NCBI RefSeq assembly: GCF_963576545.1
Contig: NC_083638.1
Span: 9,857,022 to 9,921,021, forward strand
From: Limanda limanda
Lineage: Eukaryota > Chordata > Actinopteri > Pleuronectiformes > Pleuronectidae
Length of the DNA stretch: 64,000 bases
Reading direction: 5' to 3'
The notes under the pieces were generated by a model, which saw nothing but the letters and a program-made list of their open reading frames with translations, was not told the origin of the DNA and searched no databases. The position numbers and the translations under genes were made by a program. Of the stretch, positions 40,501 to 52,143 are shown in pieces. Every line of letters starts with the position of its first letter. The stretch's first letter is position 1.

Positions 40501-43500
40501 TTGCTCACAGCTCCACCTCAGCCGTTGCTGTGTAAGTTTGCCGACAGTCAGAGGAAGAAACACGCTCACAGCGGATTCGCTCCCAACGGACAGACGGGGG
40601 ATTTCAGACTAGTATGTGTCCACCTCTCATCTTACTATAACTCTTACCTTTTGCCAACTCCTCTGTGTTGAATTATTAATGCTATGAGAATGCATTAAGT
40701 TATTATTAGTGTGGCATGCATAGAGCTTCACAAGACGTCATACATTCACAAAAGCCAGAATCAAAGGGCTGTGTGCATCTACATGTTTTAAATCAATCCT
40801 ATCTAAAAAGGAAAACTTTATCCAATTTTTTTAAATGATTATTTGTCTTATATAATCACATTTAGTATATATCCTGGAGAGATTATTATTATGTATTAAT
40901 ATTATTCACTCTATTTATATAGCAAGTTACAAATTGCTTTATAAGACTAAATGATGAAGTTTAAAACAGTTTAAATGTCAAGCAAATACAAACTAAAATA
41001 AAATAGGCGCTTCACGAATGCCATGCTATAAAATCTGTGTCTAATAATAATCTTCTGTTCCCTCGCCTTAGGGTGCAATGACTCTCACCTATGACCCCTC
41101 CTCAGCAGCTATACAGAATGGGTAGGTTGTAGGAAGAATTCATGATATTCACTTTTTCACTGGCCTCATAAATCCTCTGCTGGGTTTTGAAATACTGTCT
41201 TTTGTTTCCCAGGTACTATCCTTCTCCGTATCCAGTGACCAACAGGATAATGACTGTTCAGCCTGCGATGTCCCCCTACATGTCTCCGGTCTCTGCTTAC
41301 CAGGTACTGCACAAGATCCCCTGTCTCACTCTGCCCCTCTTATGTTGCATATGAATTCATAGAGCGATTATTAGTGTGCTAGGCTCTATCTCTGCTTGTG
41401 TGTGGGTGTGACAGGTGCTACAGATGTGGGTGAGAAACCGGCTCCAGATCACCTCACACTTCATCATTTAATATAGCAGAAAGCTTTGTGTGTCGTTCTA
41501 GTGAAGTTCTCTCTCTGAGTCATGCTTTATCATAAGTGGATTCCTGCTGGATTCCTCATCTCTCTATTCAGCACGAACACTTCCGACCACTGACAACATT
41601 CTTCGGGTGGAATTCATTCAGGAGGGATGAATGTGGGGCTCGTTGAGCAGGGTTAAACACACACAGGTTTGGAATAGAGTCATCGACCAGATGCTATAGA
41701 CACTCACTGAATGCATTCTGGTTTTTCTTCCACATCCACACCTAGTTTTGACCTCAGCTACATTTTTAATAAGATGGAGGAGGCAGTTCCTCTCAGACAC
41801 GCCCCTCCAGGTGTCTATTAAATGGCAGCACGAACACTGAAGCAAAGATGTATATAAAGGTGGTCGACATGTCTATACTTCCTCCCACTATCCAGCAATA
41901 TAGCCCAAATATTCTGCATATGAAAGCTGCTATCTTGCTCATTTAGAGTCTGCTGATTATAGCGATGGGTGGTGGGGGGTTGGGGTGGGGGGGTTGGAGT
42001 GGCCGTAGTGAGATTCCAAAGAGCTTGACTAATCACGATCAGTTACAGCTGTCAATCATGATGTTTGACCTAATTTTTACAGAATTAAAATACCTAATTA
42101 AACCTTCTAGAAGGACTTGAACAAGCATCAGTGTGATAAGAACTACCTTCAGGTAATTTTTCAAAGTGGTGCCAGATGTAAATCCATGGCGATTGGAACA
42201 TGTCTACTTATAAGTACACGGCCAGGCCCTTATACATACATACAGTAGTGCATGCCACAACCAATAAATAAATTAAGACCCCTCTTAATGTCACCACGCC
42301 TCGCTACGTGAGATCTGAGATCCTCTGCATCAGAGGCTCAAATGACTGGGTTTTCTCAGTAGCTGCCCTAAAGCTCAGGAAAGAGTGAGTTGTGTCTGTT
42401 AGCTTGGTGTGGACATCAGTAAGAGCTTGTATATATATATATTTATCATATAGGTTAGCGGCTGCCTTACTGCAGTGACACACAAGTAACTTTCTCTTTT
42501 CTGTCTCCTCTGCTAGGTACAGAGTCATTCTTGGGTGGCGGCTCATCAACCATACATCATGCAACACCCGGTAAGGGAGCGACGGCGTTTGTTCATACTC
42601 TTCCCTCCTATTCTGTGTACAGGAAGTGGGTGTGTGGCACGGCTACAGCTGAGGCTCTCGGCTCACAGTAGCTCAGTAACAGTGTTATTTTAGATCGGCC
42701 CGTTCTGCCGACGCCATCAAACCAAACAACGGCTGAAAAAGCGTTCCCAAGTGTAGAGAGACAAAGCTGAGTTCTGGGAAATACAGCGACTGTGCTTTTA
42801 TATACTGTAAGTGTGTGTATATATGTGTGCGTGTAGGGAGTGTGTATGAAAGAGGAATGGAACAACGAAACAGACATTCCGCCCCCCCCCTCTGGCCTCC
42901 TCCTCCTCCTCTCTTTGGATCCAGCAGGAAATGCCTGAAGCAGACAGTCTTGTGACTCTTTGACTCTTCCAACAGATGGTTTCCAGCGGAACAAGTGTCT
43001 CTGCTGATCTGCCCCCTCCCCCACTTTTTACAAGGAAATGGTCTATTCCCTGAAGGCATCATGTTTAAAGGAGTACACGCCATCTGAAGACAGAGCAGAG
43101 CTGCCTATGTCATACTTTCCCTTAACGCAGCCCGGGAGCTCAGAATGCTTAACGCTCATCTCAGAACGCTGCCGACTGTGGACATATGACTTTACATTTC
43201 CTCGAACCCACTAAGAAACGGGTTTTTTTGCATCTGATCTGAAGGTTTTAAACAGGGGCTCAGGTTATATTTATACACAGCACTCCTTTTCCAGTCTTAT
43301 GTGTAATTAGTGTTTTATCAGATTGATTTGATTCAGTATGTGTAGCTGTATCATGTGATATGTTGTTTAATAAACGGAGCTGCTTTGTGTTGCAGGGTTC
43401 TGTGATGTCTCCCTCTGTGGATCCCTCCATGTCACTGCACCCCTCAGCCATGATTAGTCAGCAGATGGGACAGCTGTCGTTGGGAAACACTGGAGCGGTG

Positions 43501-44552
43501 AGTGAAAGTCTGGGAGCTCCTGCCTCCTCACAGTGTTTATCACATTTAATCCGTCTGGTACAAATGAATATAAAACACTCACAGATGTTATGATAAAAAC
43601 ACTGGTCTCAGTTTATGCTATGATTATAAATTGACCACCAGTCGCCATCTTTGCATGGACGTACTTTGTATTTGTTGAATTTCTTTATTCTTCTGAATGG
43701 ATTACAGTTTAAAAGTTTTGGTTCTCAGCCAAAATCTTTCCATATTTACAGGCTCTATTGAGGTTCGATCAAACCTATATATATATATATATATAGATTG
43801 GTGTTGGAATTATTTACTTTCTTATATCGGTATCAACCCCTAAAACTCCACAGAGACCTGAGATCCTCTCGATCAGAGGCATATTGCTATGGAGACAGTG
43901 TTTCCTCAGTAGCTGTATGAACTTCCCTGTTATCATTATGTCAACATGTAATTCTGTGTGTTTTATTTTTCTTCCTTCTTGTGGTTTTGGTTTCCCCTGC
44001 ATGATTACTTAAGATAAGCTGTGTTATATGTAAAGGGCTATATACCTAAAGTTAAGTAACACAGGATGCATGTGTATCAAGCTGTATCTCAGGCCAGACT
44101 CTATGTCATAATATATATTGTTCATAGTTTGGCTCTAATTTTAATTATTTTTCTTATCATACAGTACATTGCTGCCAACCCTAATGTCCAGGGAGCGTAC
44201 ATGCCTCAGTATCCTGCCCTGCAGGCACCACCTGTAAGTTTATCATATCTTGTTTTTGTTCAAATCTTCATTCTCCTCCTTCCCAGTGTTGCAATATATC
44301 CCTGAAACAATAACTCTTTTAGAAAATTATAACACCCGTGCCAATCCAGTCCACTTCTATTCAGGAGGCCCTGGGTTTGTTTTGAAGTGTTGGTCCTGTG
44401 AAACTATCAATTATCTCAGTGCAAACACAGTGAAGGCCGTTATTATCACGTTCTAAATGAGAGACGATGCTTTTTCTTTCCAGGAAAATGGCACGCCACA
44501 GCAAGTGGACTCTTCCAACAACTCATCTCCTTACAGTCAACTCAGCAAGTAA
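32195..44552 (+). CDS. rbms1: RNA-binding motif single-stranded-interacting protein 1, complete
   Basis: MSSP/RBMS-family protein that binds AU-rich RNA and single-stranded DNA. Thirteen coding exons, phases consistent: 32195-32245, 34361-34503, 36468-36526, 38079-38170, 39280-39437, 40311-40390, 40511-40611, 41072-41121, 41213-41303, 42517-42570, 43396-43497, 44165-44233, 44484-44552. Total 1119 bases, 372 residues. The first exon codes [17 protein letters not shown], the short-form N-terminus; the other family start (MGKVWKQ...) was not found here. RRM1 (about 43-115) has RNP2 LYIRGL and RNP1 KGYGFVDF; RRM2 (about 122-200) has LYISNL and RGVGFARM. The C-terminus is Pro/Ser/Tyr/Met rich and ends SSPYSQLSK. 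The segment after RRM2 (residues about 205-228) departs from the usual KKRQNPNKY...NGRPW stretch. Synteny with psmd14 and itgb6 favours rbms1 over rbms2/rbms3; a or b paralogue is unresolved. Confidence 0.94.
32317..32355. repeat. (CA)n microsatellite, rbms1 intron 1
   Basis: CA repeat with a single CGGA interruption, about 70 bases behind the exon 1 donor. Confidence 0.9.
32700..32741 (+). other. G-quadruplex-capable tract, rbms1 intron 1
   Basis: At least four runs of three or more G (GGGGGG, GGGGGG, GGG, GGGGG, GGGGG) within about 42 bases on the sense strand near the 5' end of the gene. Confidence 0.65.
34511..34579. repeat. (CA)n tract directly behind rbms1 exon 2 donor
   Basis: Nearly pure CA repeat starting 8 bases after the GT at 34504. 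CA repeats are known binding sites of hnRNP L. Confidence 0.95.
34736..34985. mobile_element. palindromic MITE-like element, rbms1 intron 2
   Basis: Left arm GCTAGCTTAGCTTAG...TTAGCACAAAGACTGGAAAC (34738-34777) and right arm CTAGTCTTTGTGCTAAGC (34912-34930) are inverted copies around an internal segment with AGCCAGGCTAGCTGTTTCCC. The same sequence type is widespread in fish genomes. A degraded copy appears at 37355-37420 (ACCAGGCTTTACCCTCTGTT). Family not named. Confidence 0.6.
35031..35195. repeat. nested inverted repeats, rbms1 intron 2
   Basis: 35044-35079 and 35160-35195 are inverted copies matching at 35 of 36 positions. In addition 35031-35061 pairs with 35081-35112 (AAATTGAATTTGTTGA with TCAACAAATTCAATTTT). 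The first arm can therefore fold with either of two partners. Confidence 0.85.
38189..38237. repeat. (TG)n/(TA)n tract behind rbms1 exon 4 donor
   Basis: TG repeats, then TATATATATA, then GCGTGTGTG, beginning about 18 bases after the exon 4 donor at 38171. Confidence 0.9.
41840..41900. repeat. fragment of dispersed repeat family, rbms1 intron 9
   Basis: AAGATGTATATAAAGGTGGTCGACATGTC resembles the TATATAAAGATGGACGACATGAC head of the copy at 62785-62935. Only the head is convincing. Confidence 0.45.
41966..41999 (+). other. G-rich, quadruplex-capable tract, rbms1 intron 9
   Basis: GGG, GGGGGG, GGGG and GGGGGGG runs within 34 bases on the sense strand. Confidence 0.6.
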
Positions 44553-44698
44553 TCACAGGTGCGTTTCAGAATGTGTATCTTGTCGCGTAACAACCGGCCA
44601 CTTGTTTATTTCAGCAATTTAACGGCCACAGAAGTTACAGAGGGTTTATGTTGTAGTGACTCCTTTATTGATGGGTTTCAACAATCAGTAATAAGCCA

Positions 44699-45192
44699 TT
44701 AAAGGGACTCTTACCTTTGTTGCATTTGAGAATTACAGCACATTCAAATCATCCCGCCTTCCTCCAATGCCCCACCCCCTCGTTCCCATCCGCGGTGTTT
44801 TTTTGAAGAAACTTTATTTACAAGCAGACTTACAAGCTACTGCCTCCGCGCACGCACGTGAGTTTTTGTTTACCAAAGCAATGGATTCGGTAAGTTATAT
44901 ACATTTACATTCACATGCCTTGATGACGCGGGCCCGAATGCGCCACAAGAAGCAGACGGAAAACCTGCATGTCCATGCAGCAAACAGACAGGTCTGTCGG
45001 CCAATAAGGTCCTTCGGTCCGAAGAATTTTATTGGTTGAAGTTTTCACTAAATATTATGAGAGTGAAATAATTGTTTGTTTTTACTCCTGGTGGGTCTGT
45101 CTTGCATTTTAGAGTGTCATTACCTTATTAATACCAATTTAACCTTATCCAAAAAAAGTGTAAAAATGCAACAAAGGTAAGAGTCCCTTTAA
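44699..45192. mobile_element. TTAA-flanked inverted-repeat element (about 490 bp)
   Basis: The left end TTAAAGGGACTCTTACCTTT is mirrored exactly at the right end (AAAGGTAAGAGTCCCTTTAA). Perfect identity over about 30 bases includes the flanking CATTAA/TTAATG. The borders are TTAA on both sides, as expected for a palindromic TTAA target. No transposase frame. It lies in the rbms1 3'-UTR intron. Superfamily uncertain (TTAA suggests piggyBac-like, but the terminus does not start CCC). Confidence 0.8.
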
Positions 45193-45547
45193 TGAAAAGG
45201 TTTCCTGGGATTTACCTGGTTGTAAAAATACTATACATTATACTTGTATAAAAGGTACAGATGGCATTCATCAGATTAGAGAGCAATTCAACCAAAATCC
45301 CCTTCAGACATCTGAGACATAAAAGTACAAGTAATAAGTTAACTCAAAATTCTCTGTCACTGAAAAATCCAGATTCTTTGAGAATGTTAATAGTTCTCTT
45401 TTTTAACTGTTGCACACAAGATGCCTCCCACTTCACTGATAAGACTTCAGTGTATGTTTCATATTTCCACATCACACATCATACACACTATGTAGGCTGC
45501 ATGTTGCGCCAAGTTCAGCCGTCTCAAAATCCTGCTCAGACACGTTG

Positions 45548-45742
45548 AAGGGATAGTTCACCCAGAAATGAAAATTCACTCATTATCTACTCAGCCCTAT
45601 GCTGATTGGGGTGGGGCGGGCTGGGTGGAGTGTTTGAGTGGGGGTGGGGTGGGTGACGTGTTTCAGGGGGAAATAGTGCAGCTGATTAGTGATCCATCTT
45701 CAAACATAATAAAACACCAGACAACACATAACACTATCCCTT
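45548..45742. mobile_element. short MITE with AAGGGATAGT ends
   Basis: Starts AAGGGATAGTTCACCCAGAA and ends ACTATCCCTT, giving 10-bp inverted termini. The start followed by ATGAAAATTCACTCATTATC is a sequence type I recognise as abundant in teleosts. G-rich interior. In the rbms1 3'-UTR intron. Confidence 0.65.
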
Positions 45743-46260
45743 TAAACTCAGGTTTTAGGGGAGAGTGAGGGAAACGTTTTTCCTCTCAGCAGAAAAATGT
45801 GAAAGCAGCCTTATACAGTCAAACTCTGAAGAAAGTCAAAGATAAGCTAAGATATGGTTAGATAAGATGATTTATTATTATTATAATTCGGGTATAACAA
45901 CAGCCCATGTACAAAGTAAATACAGGCAAAAACTAATATTGATGAATGACTATTAGTTATTAAGACTGTATAACGCTCCTCTATTAAACGGAGCATTCCT
46001 CTGTTTTCTGTTAATATTCGTTTACAGTGTTTATTTCCTTTCTGTTTGATTCATTTCTGTTTACTGTATCTTTCCACTCAGGCTGTTTTTCTCCACTCTG
46101 TGAGCCAGACGGCAGGTGAGAAGTTGCTGATGACATCACAGTGAAAGCAGTCACCGCCTTCTCTGATTGGACCAGACACGTGAACTTTTTTTGCACAGCC
46201 CCAACGTTTGTGGTGGAAATGAGGACAGTGTAAATGGACTCAAACAGTCGGCTGGTCACA

Positions 46261-46313
46261 GAAAAAAAAAAAAAAAAAAAAAAATAAGAAGAAGAAGAAG
46301 AAAAAAAAAAAAA
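46261..46313 (+). repeat. poly(A)/GAA low-complexity run
   Basis: A 23-base A run, then (GAA)n, then another A run, inside the rbms1 3' UTR. Could be the tail of an old retroposed insert, but no body is recognised. Confidence 0.85.
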
Positions 46314-46934
46314 CGAGATTTATTTTGATAAGAAACAACATGCTCTTCTTTTTCTCTTTTTTTCATGGATCCTCGAAACCAATACCAGAGGATCCCCGGC
46401 CTCTCCCGTCCTTAGCCACCCCCACCTCCGCCCCCCCCCCCCTTCCACCTCCCCACACCTCCACACCCCAGTATGATGGGATATTAAAATGCATGAGATT
46501 GAGCTACCCCCCCCCCAAAACCCCCCTTCCTCATTCAAGGTTTCTATGATTTCATAGGTCCTTTATTTGTGATATATGGAAAAACCTTGCAAAACGTTGT
46601 TTGCACTGAAGTTTCATGTTTCCGAATAGCTTCTTTTCTTTTCTTATTTTTGGGTTTTCAAAGTGGCCACAGAAAAGCTCACAGAATCAATTTATGCTCA
46701 ACTGTACTTGACAGCTGACACAGGTGACCATTTCATTAGGGAATTAATGAATTTATTATCGGAAACGGTGCCTTCCTTCCTCACGTCACATCAAACATCC
46801 TCCAACGTTTCTGTTTCCATCAAACTTGATCAGGTGTCATATTTCTAGTATTTCTATCTGATTGATTAAATGTGTGTGTGAAATCACAGAGATTTCTATT
46901 GTTCGAGTGTTTCGCTATCGAGTTATGTGGTAGC

Positions 46935-46940
46935 AATAAA
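46935..46940 (+). terminator. rbms1 proximal poly(A) signal
   Basis: AATAAA in a GCAATAAAGACA context, the first strong signal after the stop. Confidence 0.5.
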
Positions 46941-48384
46941 GACAATGAGAACCCCACGGCAATACTAAGAAAACAGAACGGTGGTAAACTCAGAGCAAGG
47001 TAATTCCTTATTCTCACTTTTCCTTCCTTTTTTTTTTTTTAATTTCAAACTTTAGGATGACATGAAACAGGAGCCGTACTTTTATGAAATTACGAGTTTT
47101 ACACCCAATGGGCATCTTTTAGGAGTTTTGTTTTTTCTCTTGTGGTCAGCTTGACCAAGTGATCTACCTCATGGTTCTGCCAGAGCCGGCTGGTGTTGTG
47201 GGGTTTGCAGGTAAAGCCCCTTTTTCATCAGCGTGGACGAAGCAGAACAAAAAGCCACGCTCAGGAGCTGGCTGAATCCGACTTGTACCGTTTTTTTTTG
47301 TCTCCCACGCGCAGCATTTCTCTCAGAAACTTTGTGCTTCGCCTCGTCTTTATTCGTCACCACATCTGTCCCGGTTGTTTCTTGTTTTTGCACGACGTGA
47401 TGAGTGTTGTTCGGTTGTGATGCTCCATTTTTAGAGATTCAGAAGTAAGACAACTACCTGCTTCTCCCCAAGAGTAGTTGGATTACTGTGTGTTTGAAAC
47501 AAATGAATGCAGGCTCCATGCATTCATTTGCTGCATTTCTTCTGCCTTTGCCATTTTAGAGAGATCTTAGACGACTCACCACTTTCCCATCACCTTTTGT
47601 GTTCGCCCTTTAAAAAACAAATCACTAATCCTGGGTTACGACTGTAAATCTCTCCAGATTAACCACATTTTGGTGAATTGGTAATAATATGCCAAATTAT
47701 CTGGAAGAATTAAAAAAGTAACTTGAATCTTGCCTGCTGCAAAATAAAGTGCAACAATCACGCATGAAAATCAGCAGTGTTTCATTTTAATTTGATGGAA
47801 GTTGAAAATCACATGGCTGACGACATGTGTTTGAAAGGTTGAATAAATTATTTACGTTTAGGGCCAAGAGTGGAAAAAAAGAGGGGTTTTTTTCCTTGCT
47901 TTTTTTATTTTCTTAAAATTTATGATTTCCGATGTAAGAAACTGATTGAGAAACGAGATGTATGGTCACAGCTGTATGGTCACGGTGCTTCTCCTCAATC
48001 GGTTGTACTGTAGCTGTAAATGCTCACAGTAGGAAAATACAAGCAGTAACAGGCTCTTTTTATTTTACTGAGTGTACTTTCTTATTCTGAACACTTGTTG
48101 CTGGAACAAAAAAAAAAAAAAGGAAAAACTTAAATAAAAAAAAAATGTCCATGTTATCCTCATTGCTTCCCCGGTCACCTTCAGCTGATTCTCAAACAAT
48201 CTTCTCCTCGCTCTCCTTTGAAAAGACTGGAATAAAATCAGTGCTTAATAAAAGGCTCTTCTCTTTCTCACACCCGACTCCTGACTGGTCTTTTTGTGTA
48301 TGTGTTTTCTTGCTATTGCACATTCGTCCTGAGGATTAAATGATAGAGACAATCATAAATGAATAAATAGATATATGGGAAATA

Positions 48385-48448
48385 GGGTCAGCTGGGATTG
48401 GCTCCAGAGCTTAAAGGGAAGAGTCAGTACAGCCAATGGATGGATCTG
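48385..48448 (+). mobile_element. 3' tail fragment of a common fish retroposon
   Basis: GTCAGCTGGGATTGGCTCCA followed, after a diverged stretch, by CCAATGGATGGATC. Both blocks and their order are typical of the 3' end of an abundant teleost non-LTR element ending in GGATGGAT units. Very short and decayed. Confidence 0.5.
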
Positions 48449-51400
48449 GTGTTGGTCTGTTTCACACACATTGTCCCATGAAAATTCCAGTCATGCTTTA
48501 GCTCATTGCTCAATACTTTCCATCTTTCCATGCAGCCCATCTGTGGCCCATTCATTCCCATCGTACACGTTAATCTCATTAAAATTTGCAGCTGTGGATT
48601 AATGACACACACACATTTGATATGTGTTTGACTCTTAGGCGCCAGGCTTCACATGCAGAGGAAATACTTGTTAGTCGGATAAAGTGGTTTGTTTTTTTCC
48701 CTCAGGATTTTTTTTTAGGAAATTAAAACAAAAACAAGTGGATGTTTTTCGTGGACGGATGAGACAGAGGCTGAGGAAGAATCCATAAAATGCTGGTATG
48801 GATCCAGAGCAGGGGGGCGGATCTAGGATCAATAAAGAACCCATGATTAAAATACATGATCAAAATGAATCAATATAAAAAGCACAGATGTGATTTTTAA
48901 CTAAATCTAATATAAAGTTTTTATTGAAAGCTCAGATAATTAGAGTTAAAGGAGACATGATGAATCTGGTCTTACACGCTGAGACATTTTCTGCATTATG
49001 GGTAAATTAATCTTTAGGTCCAAAAATAACCTTTGACCTCTTTATCCCAAATCTAACTAATTAACACTCAAATATGAAATAGCAAACTGAGTTTTTTGGA
49101 AATCTCAGCTTAAACCCTATATGATTAAATCTTTTTTATTTATTTTTTATTAAATAATCCTCACATTAATCCACTGTCCACTTCATTGATCAATCTATGG
49201 GGCTTTACTGCTGTATGGCAGCAGGGGGCGCTGTAAGACAGATCTGTCCAACACCTCCAGACAGAGCTACTTTTCAATCTCAGATTGTTTCCTCTGATCT
49301 TATGTAGATAAGCTCTGATGGATCGGATGATGAGTGAGGGCTACATGTGTGTGCTCATGATTCTGTCCTGTGCTATTTCAGGAACTCGGCCTTTGTAGTT
49401 TCACTCTTCCACCGGATCTCCCTCCTTAAGCTCAGACTTAGTGCAGCTGATCCCGGAGACATGAAGGCACCATGCCCCCATCTCTTACCAGTCAAGAGGA
49501 TCAAACCCGCCGGGGGTGCAAGATTAGACATCACACCCACTGCCACCCCTTCTAACCCCAACTCCAGGAATATATGTCGCATGCAGCCCAAGCACACACA
49601 GACACACACACACTTGTCAGTCAAGTGGCTATTGTAAGGACATCAACCCCTTTGAACATAAGATGCATGCCAAAGTAGAGTCTCTCTCTCTCTCTCCTTC
49701 CTCTCCTCCGCTCTCTGTCTGTCTCTTAATTCTCCACAGCTGAGGGGACACATGGCATTGATCCCTCGAGAAAGCCCAAGGTCAGACTTCGGGCACAGAC
49801 GTTCAAGACGGGAGGCCTGCCACAGTATCCGATATCATTCATTCAGTGTGATACACATCAGTGATTCAACACATGGGATGCTTCCTACGAATATAACACT
49901 GTTACCGTCACTGCTTGTTCCTCCATGATTTCCAAATTTGTCCAAAAGTGTCTCGGTTTTGGTGAGTAGACCAAAATGTCAAAGAGATGAGACACTGCAA
50001 TTTTCTTCTTATGTGTCTACTACATCCGCTATTGGTCACTAACATCTGATAACATCAACTGGTGTAATGCATACATTAGAGCGGTAGAACATACAAGGGA
50101 TAGTCCTCATCTTGTTCTAAGTTCTAAAATGGGACAATGTTTAGTTTAAAAAGGCAAAGAGTTAATGATGTCTGATCTGTATCATTGATCACAAGGCCAA
50201 AACACTTTATGACGCTAAGGTTATGTCACTAACATCCACTGGTGGCCGCTAATACCTGCTACCATCTACATGGTTGTTGGTAACTTAAATTGTGCAGAAG
50301 ACCTTCAAATGTACAAGGGATATTCCCCATCTGGTTATGGGAATTTTTAACATTAATATAGTAATACAGACATCTATGGACAAACAAACAGGACAACTTT
50401 TTTGGGTGTAACACTTTTCATTCTCTCAGTTTTCATCAACTGGTTTGTTTAATCTTCTCCATAGGTATTATCTTGTTGGAGTAAATTTACAATCTACTAT
50501 CTCAATCCACTTTTCTTGGGCTGAGACGATTGACCTTATCTCATCTTCTTGTGATTGCTGTCTCACTAGCTATCAGCAGAATTCTAACCAGGAACCAGTG
50601 AACAAGTGAAATTAAAGTTTGCCAAGATAATGAGCCATGTAAATCTGGGACACTGCATTTTGAATGACAGTATGGGGATGCAACAAATCATTATTTTTCA
50701 TTGATTTGTTCAGTCGATAAAATGTTTAAAAAAAACCTAGGATCATGTCCTCAGATATTTGTATGATTGTATTCTGCACTTACCTGCTGAGTAATTATAA
50801 CATGTATTATCTCTTTTTTTATGGATGTTAACAAACCAATATATCAGTGGATAAAAACAGAGACTTTTACTTGTAATAGAGTTTTTTTACAATGTAGTAT
50901 CAACACTTACAAACAGGATCTGCTGCAAACGCACATGCTGATCTAACAAACTAAAACAATGTTTATCTGTACACACAGCATAATACATGTCCTCTAGCAC
51001 CACCATGAGTTTTTTGTCTTGAGCTTTCAGTGAAAATAACTGCTCACAATTATTTGTCCTTAAATTCTTTATAAAAAAACACCCACTAATCTAATCAGCA
51101 GCACCTGCCCTCTGTGTTTGGTGCTAATGAGCAAACGTTTGCATGCTACCACTTGTCGAACGTGTAAAACACGACAGCTGCCGAAGATCAATGTGCTATC
51201 ACGTTAGCTTGCTGATGTTAGCAGAGAGCTGAAGTGCAGCCTCAGTGTTTCTGGGTCGGCTACAGACAGACAGTCTTGTTTCTTATCTGAACAGAGGGGC
51301 CGAGCCTGAGGATAGTGATTGTAAAAGCCTTTGAGACAAACAGAGGTATTTTGGGGGGTTTGTAGTTTAAATAATTTTACAGGGTGGGGCCTATGTACGT

Positions 51401-51540
51401 TGATCTTGCCCCACTAGCATATGCATGTGTGTGTACACCTGCATTCCAGCCATTCCACTGTAAGAAGGAGGCTGTATTACAGCACTGGCTTCCTCCTCGT
51501 CCTCCTCGTCCTCCTCCTTACTGCAGGAAGTTCAGCACAC
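48449..51540. other. intergenic rbms1-itgb6, no gene seen
   Basis: No supported gene. Contains a (TC)n tract at 49681-49698 and an imperfect tandem duplication around 50030-50345. Confidence 0.5.
50030..50345. repeat. imperfect tandem duplication (about 190-bp period)
   Basis: GTCACTAACATCTGATAACA... and ACATACAAGGGATAGTCCTC in the first unit correspond to GTCACTAACATCCACTGGTG... and TGTACAAGGGATATTCCCC in the second, in the same order, about 190 bases apart. Confidence 0.6.
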
Positions 51541-51582
51541 ACACACACGCAAACACACACACACGAACACACACACACACAC

Positions 51583-51910
<328 letters not shown>

Positions 51911-52102
51911 TCAAACTTACAGAAAATGTCCATTACTTTGATTCAAAGGTTGTGCTGTTGCAGCTTTAGCCTCCACAGCTCAACACGAGCACATCAGTTA
52001 GATCATCTCTTAATAAAGAAGTTCACTCCTGTGGAGGTCGCACAGCCGGGCAGTTGTTACTGTCACTCATTATCATCACAGCCTCCCCCTGCACACTCAT
52101 AT

Positions 52103-52141
<39 letters not shown>

Positions 52142-52143
<2 letters not shown>

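Larger units (their letters stand above)
44559..46081 (+). other. rbms1: probable intron in the rbms1 3' UTR
   Basis: The last coding exon reads AGC AAG TAA TCACAG then GTGCGT, a donor 6 bases past the stop. A strong acceptor (TTTACTGTATCTTTCCACTC then AG) ends at 46081. Inferred, not proven: the exon could instead read through into UTR. The interval carries two inverted-repeat elements. Confidence 0.55.
46082..48258 (+). other. rbms1: rbms1 3' UTR (approximate)
   Basis: Non-coding sequence after the inferred acceptor, with several poly(A) signals: AATAAA at 46935-46940, 47743-47748, 48133-48138, 48231-48236 and 48247-48252. Contains A-runs at 46261-46313 and strings of C at about 46420-46520, separated by short ACCTCC spacers. 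The true 3' end is unknown. Confidence 0.5.
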
